The notes: generated from the letters alone by a model not told the origin. DNA of 64,000 nt from Dietzia natronolimnaea (GCF_002289575.1 NZ_NTGA01000019.1:62001-126000); one strand, 5' to 3'; positions 8,800-17,959 are shown, counted from the stretch's first letter. A program made the numbers and translations.

Positions 8800-9728
8800 C
8801 CGTCCTGGTCGTGGGATCGGGTGGGTACCTGGGAACACGCCTCGTGCCCGAGCTGCTGGCCCGGGGGCACCGCGTCCGGGCCGGCGTCACCGATCCCCGG
8901 CGGGCGGGGTCCCGCGAGCGGGCGTCACACGAGCGTGGGTCCCACGACCGGGGCGGCCGCGCGGAGACGGTCCACTGCGACGTCCTCGACCCGGACTGCC
9001 TGCCCGCCGCCCTGGACGGCGTGGACTCGGTCGTCTACCTGGTCCACCGTATGGGGCACGGGCCGGGTTTCCGGTCCGAGGACGCGGCGGGCGCCACCGC
9101 GATGCGCGAGGCGATGGCCGCGGCCGGAGTCGGTCGCTGCGTCTACGTCTCCGGACTCGCACCGTCAGCCGGTCCGGGTGAGACGCTGTCCCGACACATG
9201 TCCTCCCGGCTCGAGGTCGAACAGCTGCTCTCGGCCGGACCCACGCCGGTCTTCACTCTCCGGGCCGGCATCGTCCTCGGTGCCGGCTCGGTGAGCTTCG
9301 AGCTGCTGCGCACCCTGTGCGATCGGTTGCCGGTCCAACCCGTGCCCAGCTGGATGCGCGGCAGCCGGGTCGAGCCGGTCGCCGAGCGCGACGTCCTCGA
9401 GGCCCTGTGCCACGCGCTTGAGGGCTCTCCCCGCTCCGGACACGGGGACCTCGGCTGCGGCGAGGCCCTCACCTACCCCGCGCTGCTGCGCAGGTTCTCG
9501 CGGGTCGCGGGCCTGCCCACCCTCCGCGTCCCGGTGTTCGGGGTGCCGTGGGATCTGGTCGCCGCGGGGCTGTCCCCCGTCGTCGACTCGGACCCCGCCA
9601 CCGTCGGCGCGCTGGTCGAGAGCCTCCGGCACGACATGGTGACCACCGACCGGACCCCGGACCTGCTTCCCGCCGGGTGGGAGCGGACGGGTATCGACGA
9701 CGCCATCCGCCGTGCGCTCCGCGACTGA
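8796..9728 (+). CDS. NAD(P)-binding SDR-like epimerase/reductase
   Basis: A 310-residue atypical short-chain dehydrogenase. A Rossmann glycine motif GSGGYLGTRL lies at residues 7-16, followed by strands typical of NmrA/NAD-dependent epimerase proteins, including SVVYLVHRMG near 79 and CVYVSGLAP near 115. The GTG start overlaps the HPr stop, so it is translationally coupled to the fru operon although no link to fructose is obvious. A repeat-like RERASHERGSHDRG stretch near residues 39-52 is unusual. It resembles the YLVHxM-type epimerases of actinobacteria. The substrate is unknown. Confidence 0.8.
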   Translation: MTVLVVGSGGYLGTRLVPELLARGHRVRAGVTDPRRAGSRERASHERGSHDRGGRAETVHCDVLDPDCLPAALDGVDSVVYLVHRMGHGPGFRSEDAAGATAMREAMAAAGVGRCVYVSGLAPSAGPGETLSRHMSSRLEVEQLLSAGPTPVFTLRAGIVLGAGSVSFELLRTLCDRLPVQPVPSWMRGSRVEPVAERDVLEALCHALEGSPRSGHGDLGCGEALTYPALLRRFSRVAGLPTLRVPVFGVPWDLVAAGLSPVVDSDPATVGALVESLRHDMVTTDRTPDLLPAGWERTGIDDAIRRALRD

Positions 9729-9792
9729 CGTCACGATCCGGGTCCGACCCCACCGGTCACGCCACACCTCCGCGCGAGCGCGGGGTGTGGGG

Positions 9793-9798
9793 GACAAT
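9793..9798 (+). promoter_or_regulatory. -10 element of a leaderless TetR gene
   Basis: GACAAT lies six nt before ATG 9805, the spacing expected when transcription starts at the A of the start codon. There is no Shine-Dalgarno sequence before this ATG. Confidence 0.45.
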
Positions 9799-9804
9799 CG
9801 AGCG

Positions 9805-10470
9805 ATGCCCCCGAATCTCCCGTTCACCGCCGCGACCTTCATCCGCGCAGCACTGGACCGCCACGGGCCGAGCAGCACGACGGACGACATCGGTGAGAAG
9901 CTCCTCGACGCGGCCGTGCGTCAGTTCGAGACCTTCGGCGTGACCCGGTCCACGATGGGGGACATCACGCAGCGGTCGGGCCTGTCCCGGATGACCCTCT
10001 ACCGCCGGTTCGCCAACAAGCAGGAACTGATCAACGCGGTCCTGCTGCGCGAGTCCGGCCGCATTCTGGCCGGGCTGAAGCAGGAGATCGACCGCTACGA
10101 CGACGTGGAGTCCAAGCTGACCGAGGGGTTCCTCTACACGGTCGAGACCCTGCGCGCCCACGGTCTGCTCAACCGACTCCTCGAGAGCGAGCCCGAGGTC
10201 GCCGTCCCCTACCTGACGGTGCGGGGCGAGCCCCTGGTCAGTAACAGTGCCGAGTTCCTCGCCTCGGAGATGGCCTCCAGTCTCGACGACTCACGGTCCC
10301 ACGAGGAACTGCTGGTGGCGGCCGAGGTGGCCGTTCGACTGGTGATCTCGTTCGTACTCACCCCGTCCACCACGATCGATCTGGACGACCCCGACGTAGC
10401 ACGCGACTTCGCCCGCAGGCACCTGGGTCCACAACTCCGCGGGCAGAGGGGCGCCTCCGACGGGTCCTAG
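9805..10470 (+). CDS. TetR-family transcriptional regulator
   Basis: A 221-residue TetR regulator. The N-terminal helix-turn-helix includes TMGDITQRSGLSRMTLYRRF at about residues 51-70, and the C-terminal ligand domain is unassigned. ATG 9805 is preferred over an upstream in-frame ATG (9712) because a -10-like hexamer sits six nt before it and the extra residues would be low-complexity. It lies just upstream of, and in the same direction as, the AurF-like/FprB-like pair. The intervening promoter carries TACAGAG/CTCTGTA repeats, so control of that pair is a reasonable inference. Confidence 0.88.
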   Translation: MPPNLPFTAATFIRAALDRHGPSSTTDDIGEKLLDAAVRQFETFGVTRSTMGDITQRSGLSRMTLYRRFANKQELINAVLLRESGRILAGLKQEIDRYDDVESKLTEGFLYTVETLRAHGLLNRLLESEPEVAVPYLTVRGEPLVSNSAEFLASEMASSLDDSRSHEELLVAAEVAVRLVISFVLTPSTTIDLDDPDVARDFARRHLGPQLRGQRGASDGS

Positions 10471-10481
10471 GCGATCGGGCG

Positions 10482-10510
10482 TTGACACGAGGGGCAGTGC
10501 TGTCTAGCCT
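10482..10510 (+). promoter_or_regulatory. Consensus sigma-70-type promoter of the diiron oxygenase operon
   Basis: TTGACA (10482-10487) and TAGCCT (10505-10510) are spaced by exactly 17 bp. This is the clearest -35/-10 pair in the window. It gives a 5' leader of about 90 nt before ATG 10607. Confidence 0.75.
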
Positions 10511-10514
10511 CAGT

Positions 10515-10557
10515 TACAGAGAGACCTCACGTGTCACTCTGTACTTCCTTCTCTGTA
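10515..10557. promoter_or_regulatory. Probable TetR operator repeats
   Basis: TACAGAG (10515-10521) is inverted relative to CTCTGTA at 10537-10543 and again at 10551-10557. The three heptamers start 5 nt after the -10 box, where a bound repressor would block transcription. The neighbouring TetR gene (9805-10470) is the obvious candidate to bind. Confidence 0.55.
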
Positions 10558-10606
10558 CGCCGAGGCTCTCTCCGGCCCGAGCGGCCGGAAGACGAAAGGG
10601 ATCGCC

Positions 10607-11641
10607 ATGCCCGCACCCACCCCCACCGCCGCCCCCTCGATCCGGACCGAGCCGCCGGCCCCGACCCCGACCAGTTCTCGCCAGGAGTACGACGCCACCC
10701 TCCTCCGCCTGTCCGAGGCATCGGTGCGACGCCACTTCGACGCGTTCGTCGACGTCCCCTGGGACCATCCCGACTTCCAGGTGGACCGCACCGACGAGCG
10801 CTGGATCCTGCCCGCGGCCGTCGACCCGCTGGGCGCCCACCCCTGGTACCAGTCCCTGCCCGTGGAGAGGCGGATCGAGATCGGCATGTGGCGCCAGGCC
10901 AACATCATGAAGGTCGGCCTGCAGTTCGAGAATCTCCTGATCCGCGGGATCATGCAGTACATCGCCACCCTGGACAACGGGTCGGCCGAGTTCCGGTACC
11001 TCACCCACGAGGCGACCGAGGAGTGTCACCACACCCAGATGTTCCAGCAGGGCGTGAACATCATCGGCGCCGACGTACCCGGTCTGCCCCGCTGGCTGCG
11101 CAGGGTCTCGCCGGTCATCCCCTGGTTCGCCTCTCTCACCCCCGTGGGCTTCTTCATCGGCGTCCTCGCAGGCGAGGAGCCCATCGACCACACCCAGAAG
11201 CAGATCCTGCGTGGCGCGGACGAGCTCCCGCCCGTGCTGAGCCGGATCATGGAGATCCACGTGGCGGAGGAGGCCCGGCACATCTCCTTCGCCCACACCT
11301 ACGTCGCCCGCTACGCGCCCCGGTTGTCGCGCGGCCAGAGCTTCGCCATCTCCCTGGCGTTCCCCGTGATCATGCGGGTGCTGTGCGACGCCATCCTCAA
11401 GCCGACCAAGGAGTTCCGCGAGGAGTTCGGCGTCCCCCGCGAGGTCATCGACGAGCTCTACTGGGACAGCCCGAAGTCCCGTGAGTTCCTGTCGGACCTC
11501 TTCTCCGACGTCCGCATGCTCGCCGAGCAGTCCGGTCTGATGAACCCCCTCGCGCGGCGGGTCTGGCGGGCGCTGAAGATCGACGGTCGCGCCTCCCGCT
11601 ACCGCAGCGAACCCCCCGTCACGTACGCCACCGGCGCCTGA
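10607..11641 (+). CDS. AurF-like diiron oxygenase
   Basis: A 344-residue protein of the AurF (p-aminobenzoate N-oxygenase-like) diiron family. Iron-ligand signatures are visible as EATEECHHTQM near residues 136-146 and EIHVAEEARHISFAH near 216-230, each with an ExxH pair. It is followed, with a one-base overlap, by a ferredoxin-type reductase that could supply electrons. From memory, M. tuberculosis has a comparable pair (Rv0885 and fprB/Rv0886). ATG 10607 has AAAGGGA about 6 nt upstream. The substrate is unknown; N-oxygenation is only one possibility for this family. Confidence 0.87.
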   Translation: MPAPTPTAAPSIRTEPPAPTPTSSRQEYDATLLRLSEASVRRHFDAFVDVPWDHPDFQVDRTDERWILPAAVDPLGAHPWYQSLPVERRIEIGMWRQANIMKVGLQFENLLIRGIMQYIATLDNGSAEFRYLTHEATEECHHTQMFQQGVNIIGADVPGLPRWLRRVSPVIPWFASLTPVGFFIGVLAGEEPIDHTQKQILRGADELPPVLSRIMEIHVAEEARHISFAHTYVARYAPRLSRGQSFAISLAFPVIMRVLCDAILKPTKEFREEFGVPREVIDELYWDSPKSREFLSDLFSDVRMLAEQSGLMNPLARRVWRALKIDGRASRYRSEPPVTYATGA

Positions 11642-13149
11642 TGCCCCACGTCGTCACCCAGGCCTGCTGCGCCGACGCGTCCTGCGTGCACGCCTGCCCG
11701 GTCAACTGCATCCACCCGACCCCGGACGAACCGGACTTCGCCACCGCGGAGATGCTGTACATCGACCCGGATGTCTGCGTGGACTGCGGCGCGTGCGTGG
11801 GCGCCTGCCCGGTCGGCGCGATCGTCCCCGACGACCGCCTCACCACGGGTGAGCAGGTCTTCCTCGACCTCAACGCCGTGCTGAGCACGCCCTCACGACC
11901 GTATCCGCCCCAGGCGCCGGTTCCCCCGATCCGCCGTCTGGAGAACGATCGGGGACGTGCCGGGCACCCGCTGCGGGTCGCGATCGTCGGGGCCGGTCCG
12001 GCCGCTCTCTACACCGCGGACGAACTACTCAGGCAGCCGGGCGTCGAGGTGACCGTGTTCGACCGTCTGCCGGTCCCCCACGGACTGGCCCGTCACGGCG
12101 TCGCCCCCGACCACGCCCGGACCCGGTCGGTCACCGACCTGTTCACCCTCATCGAGAACCAGCCCGGGTTCACCTACCGCCTGGGCGTGGAAATCGGCCG
12201 GGACCTCGGCGTCGACGACCTCGCCGCGCACCACGACGCCGTGGTGTACGCGACCGGGGCCAGTACCGACCGCCCCCTCGACATCCCGGGGGCCGGACTC
12301 CCCGGGAGCATGTCCGCGACGCAGGTGGTGAGCTGGTACAACGCCCACCCCGACCACGTCGACGCGCGCGTCCCACTCGACCACGAGCGGGCCGTCATCG
12401 TCGGTAACGGCAACGTCGCCCTGGACGTCGCCCGGATCCTCGCCACACCCGCGCACTCCCTCGCCGGGACCGACATCTCCCCCGTGGCCCTGGAGGCACT
12501 GCGCGGCAGCCGGGTGCGCGAGATCGTGGTGCTGGGCCGGCGCGGGCCCGCGCAGGCCGCGTTCACGCTCCCCGAACTGATCGGGCTGGCCTCGCGGGAC
12601 GACATCGATCTCCGCGTGCAGGCCCCGGACGGGATCGACCCCGGGGCGGCGAGCGACCGCCAGAGGTCTCTCATGCTCGACTGCCTCGCGGACGTCGCCG
12701 CCCGTCCGCCCCGCCCGGGCAGCCCGCGGATCGTCCTGCGTTTCCAGGCCGCCCCCGTGGAGGTCCTCGGTGAGGACCGGGTCCAGGGACTGCGGATCGC
12801 TGCAACGGAGCTGACGACCCGCGACGGCGACGTGCGCGCGGTACCCCGTCCGGGAACGGAGGAGGTGCTGGACGCGGGGCTGGTGCTGCGCTCGGTGGGG
12901 TACCGCGGGGTGCCCGTGCCCGGCGTGCCGTTCGACCCGGCCACCGGGACCATCCCCCACCGGGGCGGCCGCGTCCTCGACCGCCCCGGCGGGTCCGAGG
13001 TCCCCGGCGCCTACGTGGCCGGGTGGATCAAGCGCGGACCGCGCGGGTTCATCGGATCCAACAAGACCTGCGCCCGGGAGACGGTCGACGCGCTGCTCGC
13101 CGACGCCAACGCGGGTCTGCTCGGCCGGGCCGGGGCGGCCGGGCGCTAG
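11641..13149 (+). CDS. fprB: Ferredoxin-fused ferredoxin/adrenodoxin-type NADP reductase (FprB-like)
   Basis: A 502-residue fusion. Residues 1-75 form a bacterial ferredoxin domain with two cysteine clusters (CVHACPVNC and CVDCGACVGACPVG). From about 100 onward is an adrenodoxin-reductase-like flavoprotein with FAD motif VAIVGAGPAALYTADELL near 112-129, NADP-binding VIVGNGNVALDVAR near 253-266, and a C-terminal GWIKRGPRGFIGSNK motif. Its start overlaps the oxygenase stop by one base (TGATG), giving tight coupling. It probably passes NADPH electrons through its own iron-sulfur domain to the diiron oxygenase; the partnership is inferred from gene order. Confidence 0.9.
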   Translation: MPHVVTQACCADASCVHACPVNCIHPTPDEPDFATAEMLYIDPDVCVDCGACVGACPVGAIVPDDRLTTGEQVFLDLNAVLSTPSRPYPPQAPVPPIRRLENDRGRAGHPLRVAIVGAGPAALYTADELLRQPGVEVTVFDRLPVPHGLARHGVAPDHARTRSVTDLFTLIENQPGFTYRLGVEIGRDLGVDDLAAHHDAVVYATGASTDRPLDIPGAGLPGSMSATQVVSWYNAHPDHVDARVPLDHERAVIVGNGNVALDVARILATPAHSLAGTDISPVALEALRGSRVREIVVLGRRGPAQAAFTLPELIGLASRDDIDLRVQAPDGIDPGAASDRQRSLMLDCLADVAARPPRPGSPRIVLRFQAAPVEVLGEDRVQGLRIAATELTTRDGDVRAVPRPGTEEVLDAGLVLRSVGYRGVPVPGVPFDPATGTIPHRGGRVLDRPGGSEVPGAYVAGWIKRGPRGFIGSNKTCARETVDALLADANAGLLGRAGAAGR

Positions 13150-13910
13150 TCGATCGTCAGCGTGTCCTCGGCCTCCACCTCGGCCGCGCGGGAGGTGTCC
13201 TTCAGCGCCACCCCGGACGCGCCGAGCTCCCGCGCCCCCGAGATGAGCCGCGCGACGATGTGCGCGGATCGGGCGTAGTCCAACCCGTCCGGCGGGTGGA
13301 TGTTGGAGATGCAGTTGCGCCCGGAGTCGGGGGTGCCCGGTGCGGGAAGGTGGGTCAGGTAGATGCCCAGACTGTCGGCGACCGACAATCCCGGCCGCTC
13401 GCCGATCATCACCACGACCGTGCGTGCGCCCATGGCGCGGGCGAGATGATCGCCCAGTGCCACCCGCGCTTCGGTCGCGATCACGGGCGGGGCGAGCGAG
13501 TACTGCTCCGACAGCTCGGACACCAGCGCGGCGAGGAGCCCGGCGCCATGGTCCATGAGCGCCCGGGGGGACAGGCCGTCGGCCAGGACGAGGCCCACGT
13601 CGAATTCCCCCGTCGTGATCGAGGACAGGTCCCGGGGCACCCGTCCCAGATCCGGGCGCCGGAGGTATTCCGCACGCGAGGAGGCCTGCGAGGTGACGAC
13701 CGCCGGCTCCCCGATGCCGATCTCCCGCACCTGCGCGGCCAGGGCCCGGACGTCCAGCGGCATGTGGACGGCGTCCCGCGCGGCGGCGTGGGCGGACCGG
13801 AACTCCAGGACCCGGCGGGTGGGGAGCGAGTCGCCGGTGCGGCCCAGCCCGATACGCGCCTGGGTGCTGCGGCGCAGTTCCTCCCAGAAGGAGGGCTCGA
13901 TCCCGCTCAT
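13146..13910 (-). CDS. eutC: Ethanolamine ammonia-lyase small subunit
   Basis: The 254-residue EutC forms, with EutB, the adenosylcobalamin-dependent enzyme that converts ethanolamine to acetaldehyde and ammonia. Family signatures include VVMIGERPGLSVADSLGIY (about 148-166) and RNCISNIHPPDGLDY (about 193-207), typical of the EutC core. The start overlaps the end of eutB by 4 bp (ATGA), and the 3' end overlaps the convergent fprB by 4 bp. No eutA reactivase or carboxysome-like shell genes are nearby. Confidence 0.95.
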   Translation of the reverse strand: MSGIEPSFWEELRRSTQARIGLGRTGDSLPTRRVLEFRSAHAAARDAVHMPLDVRALAAQVREIGIGEPAVVTSQASSRAEYLRRPDLGRVPRDLSSITTGEFDVGLVLADGLSPRALMDHGAGLLAALVSELSEQYSLAPPVIATEARVALGDHLARAMGARTVVVMIGERPGLSVADSLGIYLTHLPAPGTPDSGRNCISNIHPPDGLDYARSAHIVARLISGARELGASGVALKDTSRAAEVEAEDTLTID

Positions 13911-15319
13911 CGCGTCCCCGTCAGCGCACGGAGCGGAGACCCGGTGGCGTCGATGTCGAGGATCCGTCCCCGGGCGTCGACCATGCCCAGACGGTCGAGC
14001 CAGGCCGCGAACTCGGGGGCCGGGGTCAGCCCCAGCACCTGCCTGACATACAACACGTCGTGGAAGCTCAGGCTCTGATACCCCAGCATCACGTCATCGG
14101 CGCCGGGCACCGCGATGACGAACGCGGTGCCCGCCGCACCGAGCAGCGTGAGCAGGCTGTCCATGTCGTCCTGATCGGCCTCGGCGTGATTGGTGTAGCA
14201 GACGTCCACACCCATCGGCAGACCGAGGAGCTTGGCGCAGAAGTGGTCCTCGAGCCCTGCGCGGATGATCTGTTTACCGTCGTAGAGGTACTCGGGCCCG
14301 ATGAACCCCACGACCGTGTTGACCAGCAACGGCTCGAGATCCCGGCACACCGCGTACGCCCTGGCCTCGAGCGTCTGCTGGTCCACGGGCCGGCCTCCCG
14401 TCCCCAGGTGCGCGCCGGCGCTCAACGCCGAGCCCTGTCCGGTCTCCAGGTACATCACGTTGTCGCCCACGGTGCCTCGGTGCAGCGAGCGGCCCGCCTC
14501 GTTGGCCTCGCGCAGCAGCGCGAGGTTCACCCCGAAACCCGAGTTCGCGCCCTCCGTGCCGGCGACGGACTGGAAGACCAGATCCACCGGCGCCCCCTGC
14601 TCGATGAGTTCCATCGTCGTGGTGACGTGTGACAGGACGCAGGACTGCGCGGGGATCTCGAAGCGCTGGCGTATCTCGTCGAGCAGATACAGGAGTTCAG
14701 AGGTGGCGTGCGGGGAATCCGTCGCGGGATTGACACCGATCACCGCGTCGCCGGAGCCCAGGAGCAGACCGTCGAGGGTGGCCGCGGCGATGCCCCTCGG
14801 ATCGTCGGTCGGATGATTGGGCTGCAGGCGCGTGGCGAGGGTGCCCGGCAGCCCCACGGTGGTGCGGAACGCCGAGGTCACCCGGACCGCTCGGGCCACG
14901 GCGATCAGGTCCTGGTTGCGCATCAGCTTGCTCACCGCCGCCACCATCTCCGGGGTCAGCCCCGCGGCCACGGAGGCCAGCGCCGCGGCCGCCCCGGGGG
15001 AGGCCGCGACCTCGAGGAGCCAGTCGCGCAGTCCCCCCACCGTGAGGTGGGCCACCGGCGAGAACGCACCGCGATCGTGCGAGTCGACGATGAGACGGGT
15101 GACCTCGTCGGTCTCGTACGGCACCAGCAGGTCCTCGAGGAAGGTCTCGAGCGGGACCTCGGCGAGTGCCCACTGCGCGGCGGCACGTTCGGCGTCGGAC
15201 GCCGCCGCGCACCCGGCCAACTCGTCACCAGATCTCCGTGCGGACGCCTTGGACATCAGGTCCACGAGTCCGTCGAACTGATAGGTCGTTCCCGAGACCT
15301 GCTGGGTGTACTTACTCAT
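13907..15319 (-). CDS. eutB: Ethanolamine ammonia-lyase large subunit
   Basis: The 470-residue EutB is the catalytic subunit of adenosylcobalamin-dependent ethanolamine ammonia-lyase. Recognisable stretches include DAVIGVNPATDS (about 196-207), FQSVAGTEGANSGFGVN (about 257-273) and DVCYTNHAEADQDDM (about 367-381). The length matches the family. It lies between the permease gene (6 bp gap on its 5' side) and eutC (4-bp overlap), so transport and breakdown are expressed together. Confidence 0.96.
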   Translation of the reverse strand: MSKYTQQVSGTTYQFDGLVDLMSKASARRSGDELAGCAAASDAERAAAQWALAEVPLETFLEDLLVPYETDEVTRLIVDSHDRGAFSPVAHLTVGGLRDWLLEVAASPGAAAALASVAAGLTPEMVAAVSKLMRNQDLIAVARAVRVTSAFRTTVGLPGTLATRLQPNHPTDDPRGIAAATLDGLLLGSGDAVIGVNPATDSPHATSELLYLLDEIRQRFEIPAQSCVLSHVTTTMELIEQGAPVDLVFQSVAGTEGANSGFGVNLALLREANEAGRSLHRGTVGDNVMYLETGQGSALSAGAHLGTGGRPVDQQTLEARAYAVCRDLEPLLVNTVVGFIGPEYLYDGKQIIRAGLEDHFCAKLLGLPMGVDVCYTNHAEADQDDMDSLLTLLGAAGTAFVIAVPGADDVMLGYQSLSFHDVLYVRQVLGLTPAPEFAAWLDRLGMVDARGRILDIDATGSPLRALTGTR

Positions 15320-15325
15320 GAGGGC

Positions 15326-16765
15326 TCATTCGAGTTCTGCTTCCGCTCTGGCCACTGCGGCGAATTCCTCGTCCGGGGAGTTGGCGACGAGGTGGTGGCG
15401 ACTGTGGATACCGAAGTACAGCATGAACCCACCGAACACCACCAGGCAGCAGAGCGCGGCCGTGCTGTTGACGAGGAACGTGGCCACGACGGCCAACGCG
15501 GCGACGACGAGGGCGAATCCCGTGGTCACGACACCGCCGGGCGTCCGGTACGGACGCTCCATGTCCGGCTCCCTGCGGCGCAACACGATGTGGCTGACCA
15601 TCATCAGGACATAGCTGAGCGCGGCGCCGAACACCGCCATGTTGAGCAGCATGTCGCCCTGGCCGGTGAGCGAGAGCAGGAAGCCGATGACTCCCGGGAC
15701 GACGAGGGCCAGGGTCGGGGCCCTGCGCGAGTTGGTGACGGACAGCGCCCTGGGCAGGTAGCCGGCCCGGGAGAGCGCGAACAACTGACGGGAGTAGGCG
15801 TAGATGATGGAGAAGAAACTGGCGACGAGCCCGGCGAGCCCGATGTAATTGACCACCTTCGCGGCCGATCCGTCGCCGAGCGCCTCGACCAGGGGGTTTC
15901 CCGAGGACTGGATGGCATCCGCGCCGCCGGCACCGGTGGCCAGGACCAGGACGGCGGTCGCGGTGACGAGCAGAACACCCATCGCCGCGATGATGCCGCG
16001 GGGGACGTTGCGGGCCGGATCCTTGGCCTCCTCGGCGGCCAGCGGCACGCCCTCGATGGCGAGGAAGAACCAGATCGCGAACGGCACGGCGGCCCAGATG
16101 CCGATGAATCCGAACGGAAGGAAGTCCGAGGCACCGGCGGCGTCGGTGGGAGCGATGTTGGTGAGGTTCGACGCCTCGAACTGACCCGCGGCCGCCAGAG
16201 CGAAGACGACGAGGCCGACCAGGGCGATGGCGGTGATGACGAACATGACCTTGAGCGCCTCACCCACGCCGGCGAGGTGGATGCCGATGAACACCGCGTA
16301 CACCGCGAGGTAGACCCACCACCCGTCGGTGATGCCGAACAACTCCAGGGATTCGACGTACGCGCCGATGAACGTCGCTATGGCGGCGGGCGCGATGGCG
16401 TACTCGATGAGGATGGCGGTCCCGGTGGCGAACCCTCCCCACGGCCCCAATGCGCGCCGCGCGAAGGTGTAGCCACCACCCGCGGCCGGGAGCGCCGAGG
16501 ACATCTCGGCCATGCCGAGCACCATGGCCAGGTACATGCCGGCGATGATCACGGCCGCGATGAGCAGGCCACCGAAGCCGCCCTGTTCCAGGCCGAAGTT
16601 CCAACCCGAGTAGTCGCCCGAGATCACGTAGCTGACGCCGAGACCCGCGAGCAGCACCCACCCGGCGGTGCCCTTCTTCAACTGACGCCTGGCCAGGTAG
16701 TCACCGCTCTCGCGGTGTGAGTGCGTTCCGTCATGGTGACTACTGTGGGTTTCTGCGGTGGACAT
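15326..16765 (-). CDS. eat: Ethanolamine permease (APC family)
   Basis: A 479-residue amino acid/polyamine/organocation transporter with about 12 hydrophobic segments, beginning after a polar N-terminus (MSTAETHSSHHDG). It is first in the operon permease-eutB-eutC, which makes ethanolamine the likely substrate. ATG 16765 is preferred to the longer ORF start at 16825 because the extra 20 residues look non-coding. Together the three genes let the cell use ethanolamine as a nitrogen and possibly carbon source. The family is certain; the substrate comes from context. Confidence 0.9.
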   Translation of the reverse strand: MSTAETHSSHHDGTHSHRESGDYLARRQLKKGTAGWVLLAGLGVSYVISGDYSGWNFGLEQGGFGGLLIAAVIIAGMYLAMVLGMAEMSSALPAAGGGYTFARRALGPWGGFATGTAILIEYAIAPAAIATFIGAYVESLELFGITDGWWVYLAVYAVFIGIHLAGVGEALKVMFVITAIALVGLVVFALAAAGQFEASNLTNIAPTDAAGASDFLPFGFIGIWAAVPFAIWFFLAIEGVPLAAEEAKDPARNVPRGIIAAMGVLLVTATAVLVLATGAGGADAIQSSGNPLVEALGDGSAAKVVNYIGLAGLVASFFSIIYAYSRQLFALSRAGYLPRALSVTNSRRAPTLALVVPGVIGFLLSLTGQGDMLLNMAVFGAALSYVLMMVSHIVLRRREPDMERPYRTPGGVVTTGFALVVAALAVVATFLVNSTAALCCLVVFGGFMLYFGIHSRHHLVANSPDEEFAAVARAEAELE

Positions 16766-16974
16766 GCGCGGCCTATCTCGAAGCGGTGTCGACGGATGTC
16801 GCGCGGCGTGCGCGAACCGGATCACCGTAGGTCCGCGGTGTAAGCATCGCGTCGACGCGCTGTGACGGCCCGGTTACGGCGGTTCCGGTGCGACGACAGC
16901 CGTGGGGACAGCGCGGAACCGCCCGGGCGGAACGGAAATCGGTCACCTCGCCCCGGTGGGTGCGTCACGACCTC

Positions 16975-16980
16975 TAGGCT
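16975..16980 (+). promoter_or_regulatory. -10 element (TAGGCT) of a leaderless esterase gene
   Basis: TAGGCT ends seven nt before GTG 16988, and there is no Shine-Dalgarno sequence, so the mRNA probably begins at the start codon. Confidence 0.55.
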
Positions 16981-16987
16981 TGGCCGT

Positions 16988-17959
16988 GTGAAGCGGATGA
17001 CCCGGACCCGGTCCACAACAGGCGTCGCGACCCTGCTGGTCGCGGCACTGATAGCCGGCGGGTGCGCGTCCGGCGACGGCGCCTCCGGGCCGGGGGATAC
17101 GGCCGACCAGGAGACCGTCGCCGAGCGCGACGACCACCACTACGAGCGGGTCAGCTACCCCACCCGCGGGGAATCGGACCCGGCCCAGAACTGGGGAGAC
17201 CTCTACCTCCCGGCCGGACGACACGCCGTGGACTCGGTGCCGTTGGTCGTCCTCATCCACGGCGGTTCGTGGGCCTCCCAACTCGGCGCGGAGGTCATGA
17301 ACCCCTTCGCCGAGGATCTGGTCGACCGCGGGATGGCCGTGTACAACATCGAATACCGACGCGTCGGCTCCGGCGGCGGGTGGCCGACGACGTTCAGCGA
17401 CGTCGCCGACGCCCTGGACCACGTGATCCGCCTCGACGAGCAGTATCCCGAGATCACCACGGACGACGAACTCGTCGTCGGCCACAGCGCGGGCGCCCAG
17501 CTGGCCATGTGGTCCGGCACCCGGCACTCCCTGGACGACGACGAGGTGGGCAGCGACCCGGCGTTCCGCCCGACCCGGGTCGTCTCCCTGGCCGGGCCGC
17601 TGGACATGGTCTACGCCGCCACTCACGGCGACGACCGCATCGTCTCAGCCCTCGGCGGCAGCCCGTCCGAGGTCCCGGACCGCTACACCTCGGTCGACCC
17701 GATCCAGAACATCGACCCGCGCATCCCCGTCGTCGCAGTCCACGGCACCGCCGACACGATGGTCTCCCCGGAGAACTCCATCCGGTACATCGACGCCGTG
17801 ACACAGCGCAGCGGTATCGGGGCCCTCGTCCTGGCGGACGGCGAGGACCACGTGTCTCTCGTCAGCGCGGATTCCGCGCACTACCAGCAGATCCTCGACA
17901 TCATCTCCGAGACGTCGGACAAGACCGTCGACGAACTCGCGCGGCAACACTCGCGCTAG
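16988..17959 (+). CDS. Secreted alpha/beta-hydrolase lipoprotein (BD-FAE/esterase-like)
   Basis: A 323-residue esterase-like protein. The N-terminus is a lipoprotein signal (basic VKRMTRTRSTT, hydrophobic core, AGGC at the predicted lipidation site near residue 27). The mature part has the oxyanion motif LIHGGSW, the nucleophile elbow GHSAGAQ (Ser catalytic) and a likely catalytic His in GEDHVS near the C-terminus. This arrangement fits the alpha/beta-hydrolase-3/BD-FAE esterase group on the outer face of the membrane. GTG 16988 is chosen for the -10 box just upstream; ATG 16997 is an alternative. The substrate is unknown. Confidence 0.85.
   Translation: MKRMTRTRSTTGVATLLVAALIAGGCASGDGASGPGDTADQETVAERDDHHYERVSYPTRGESDPAQNWGDLYLPAGRHAVDSVPLVVLIHGGSWASQLGAEVMNPFAEDLVDRGMAVYNIEYRRVGSGGGWPTTFSDVADALDHVIRLDEQYPEITTDDELVVGHSAGAQLAMWSGTRHSLDDDEVGSDPAFRPTRVVSLAGPLDMVYAATHGDDRIVSALGGSPSEVPDRYTSVDPIQNIDPRIPVVAVHGTADTMVSPENSIRYIDAVTQRSGIGALVLADGEDHVSLVSADSAHYQQILDIISETSDKTVDELARQHSR

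Noticed and set aside
12025-12960. Open frames antisense to fprB
   Set aside because: High-GC third-position bias keeps the opposite strand open; translation is Gly/Arg/His-rich with no start signal and the flavoprotein frame has all its motifs.
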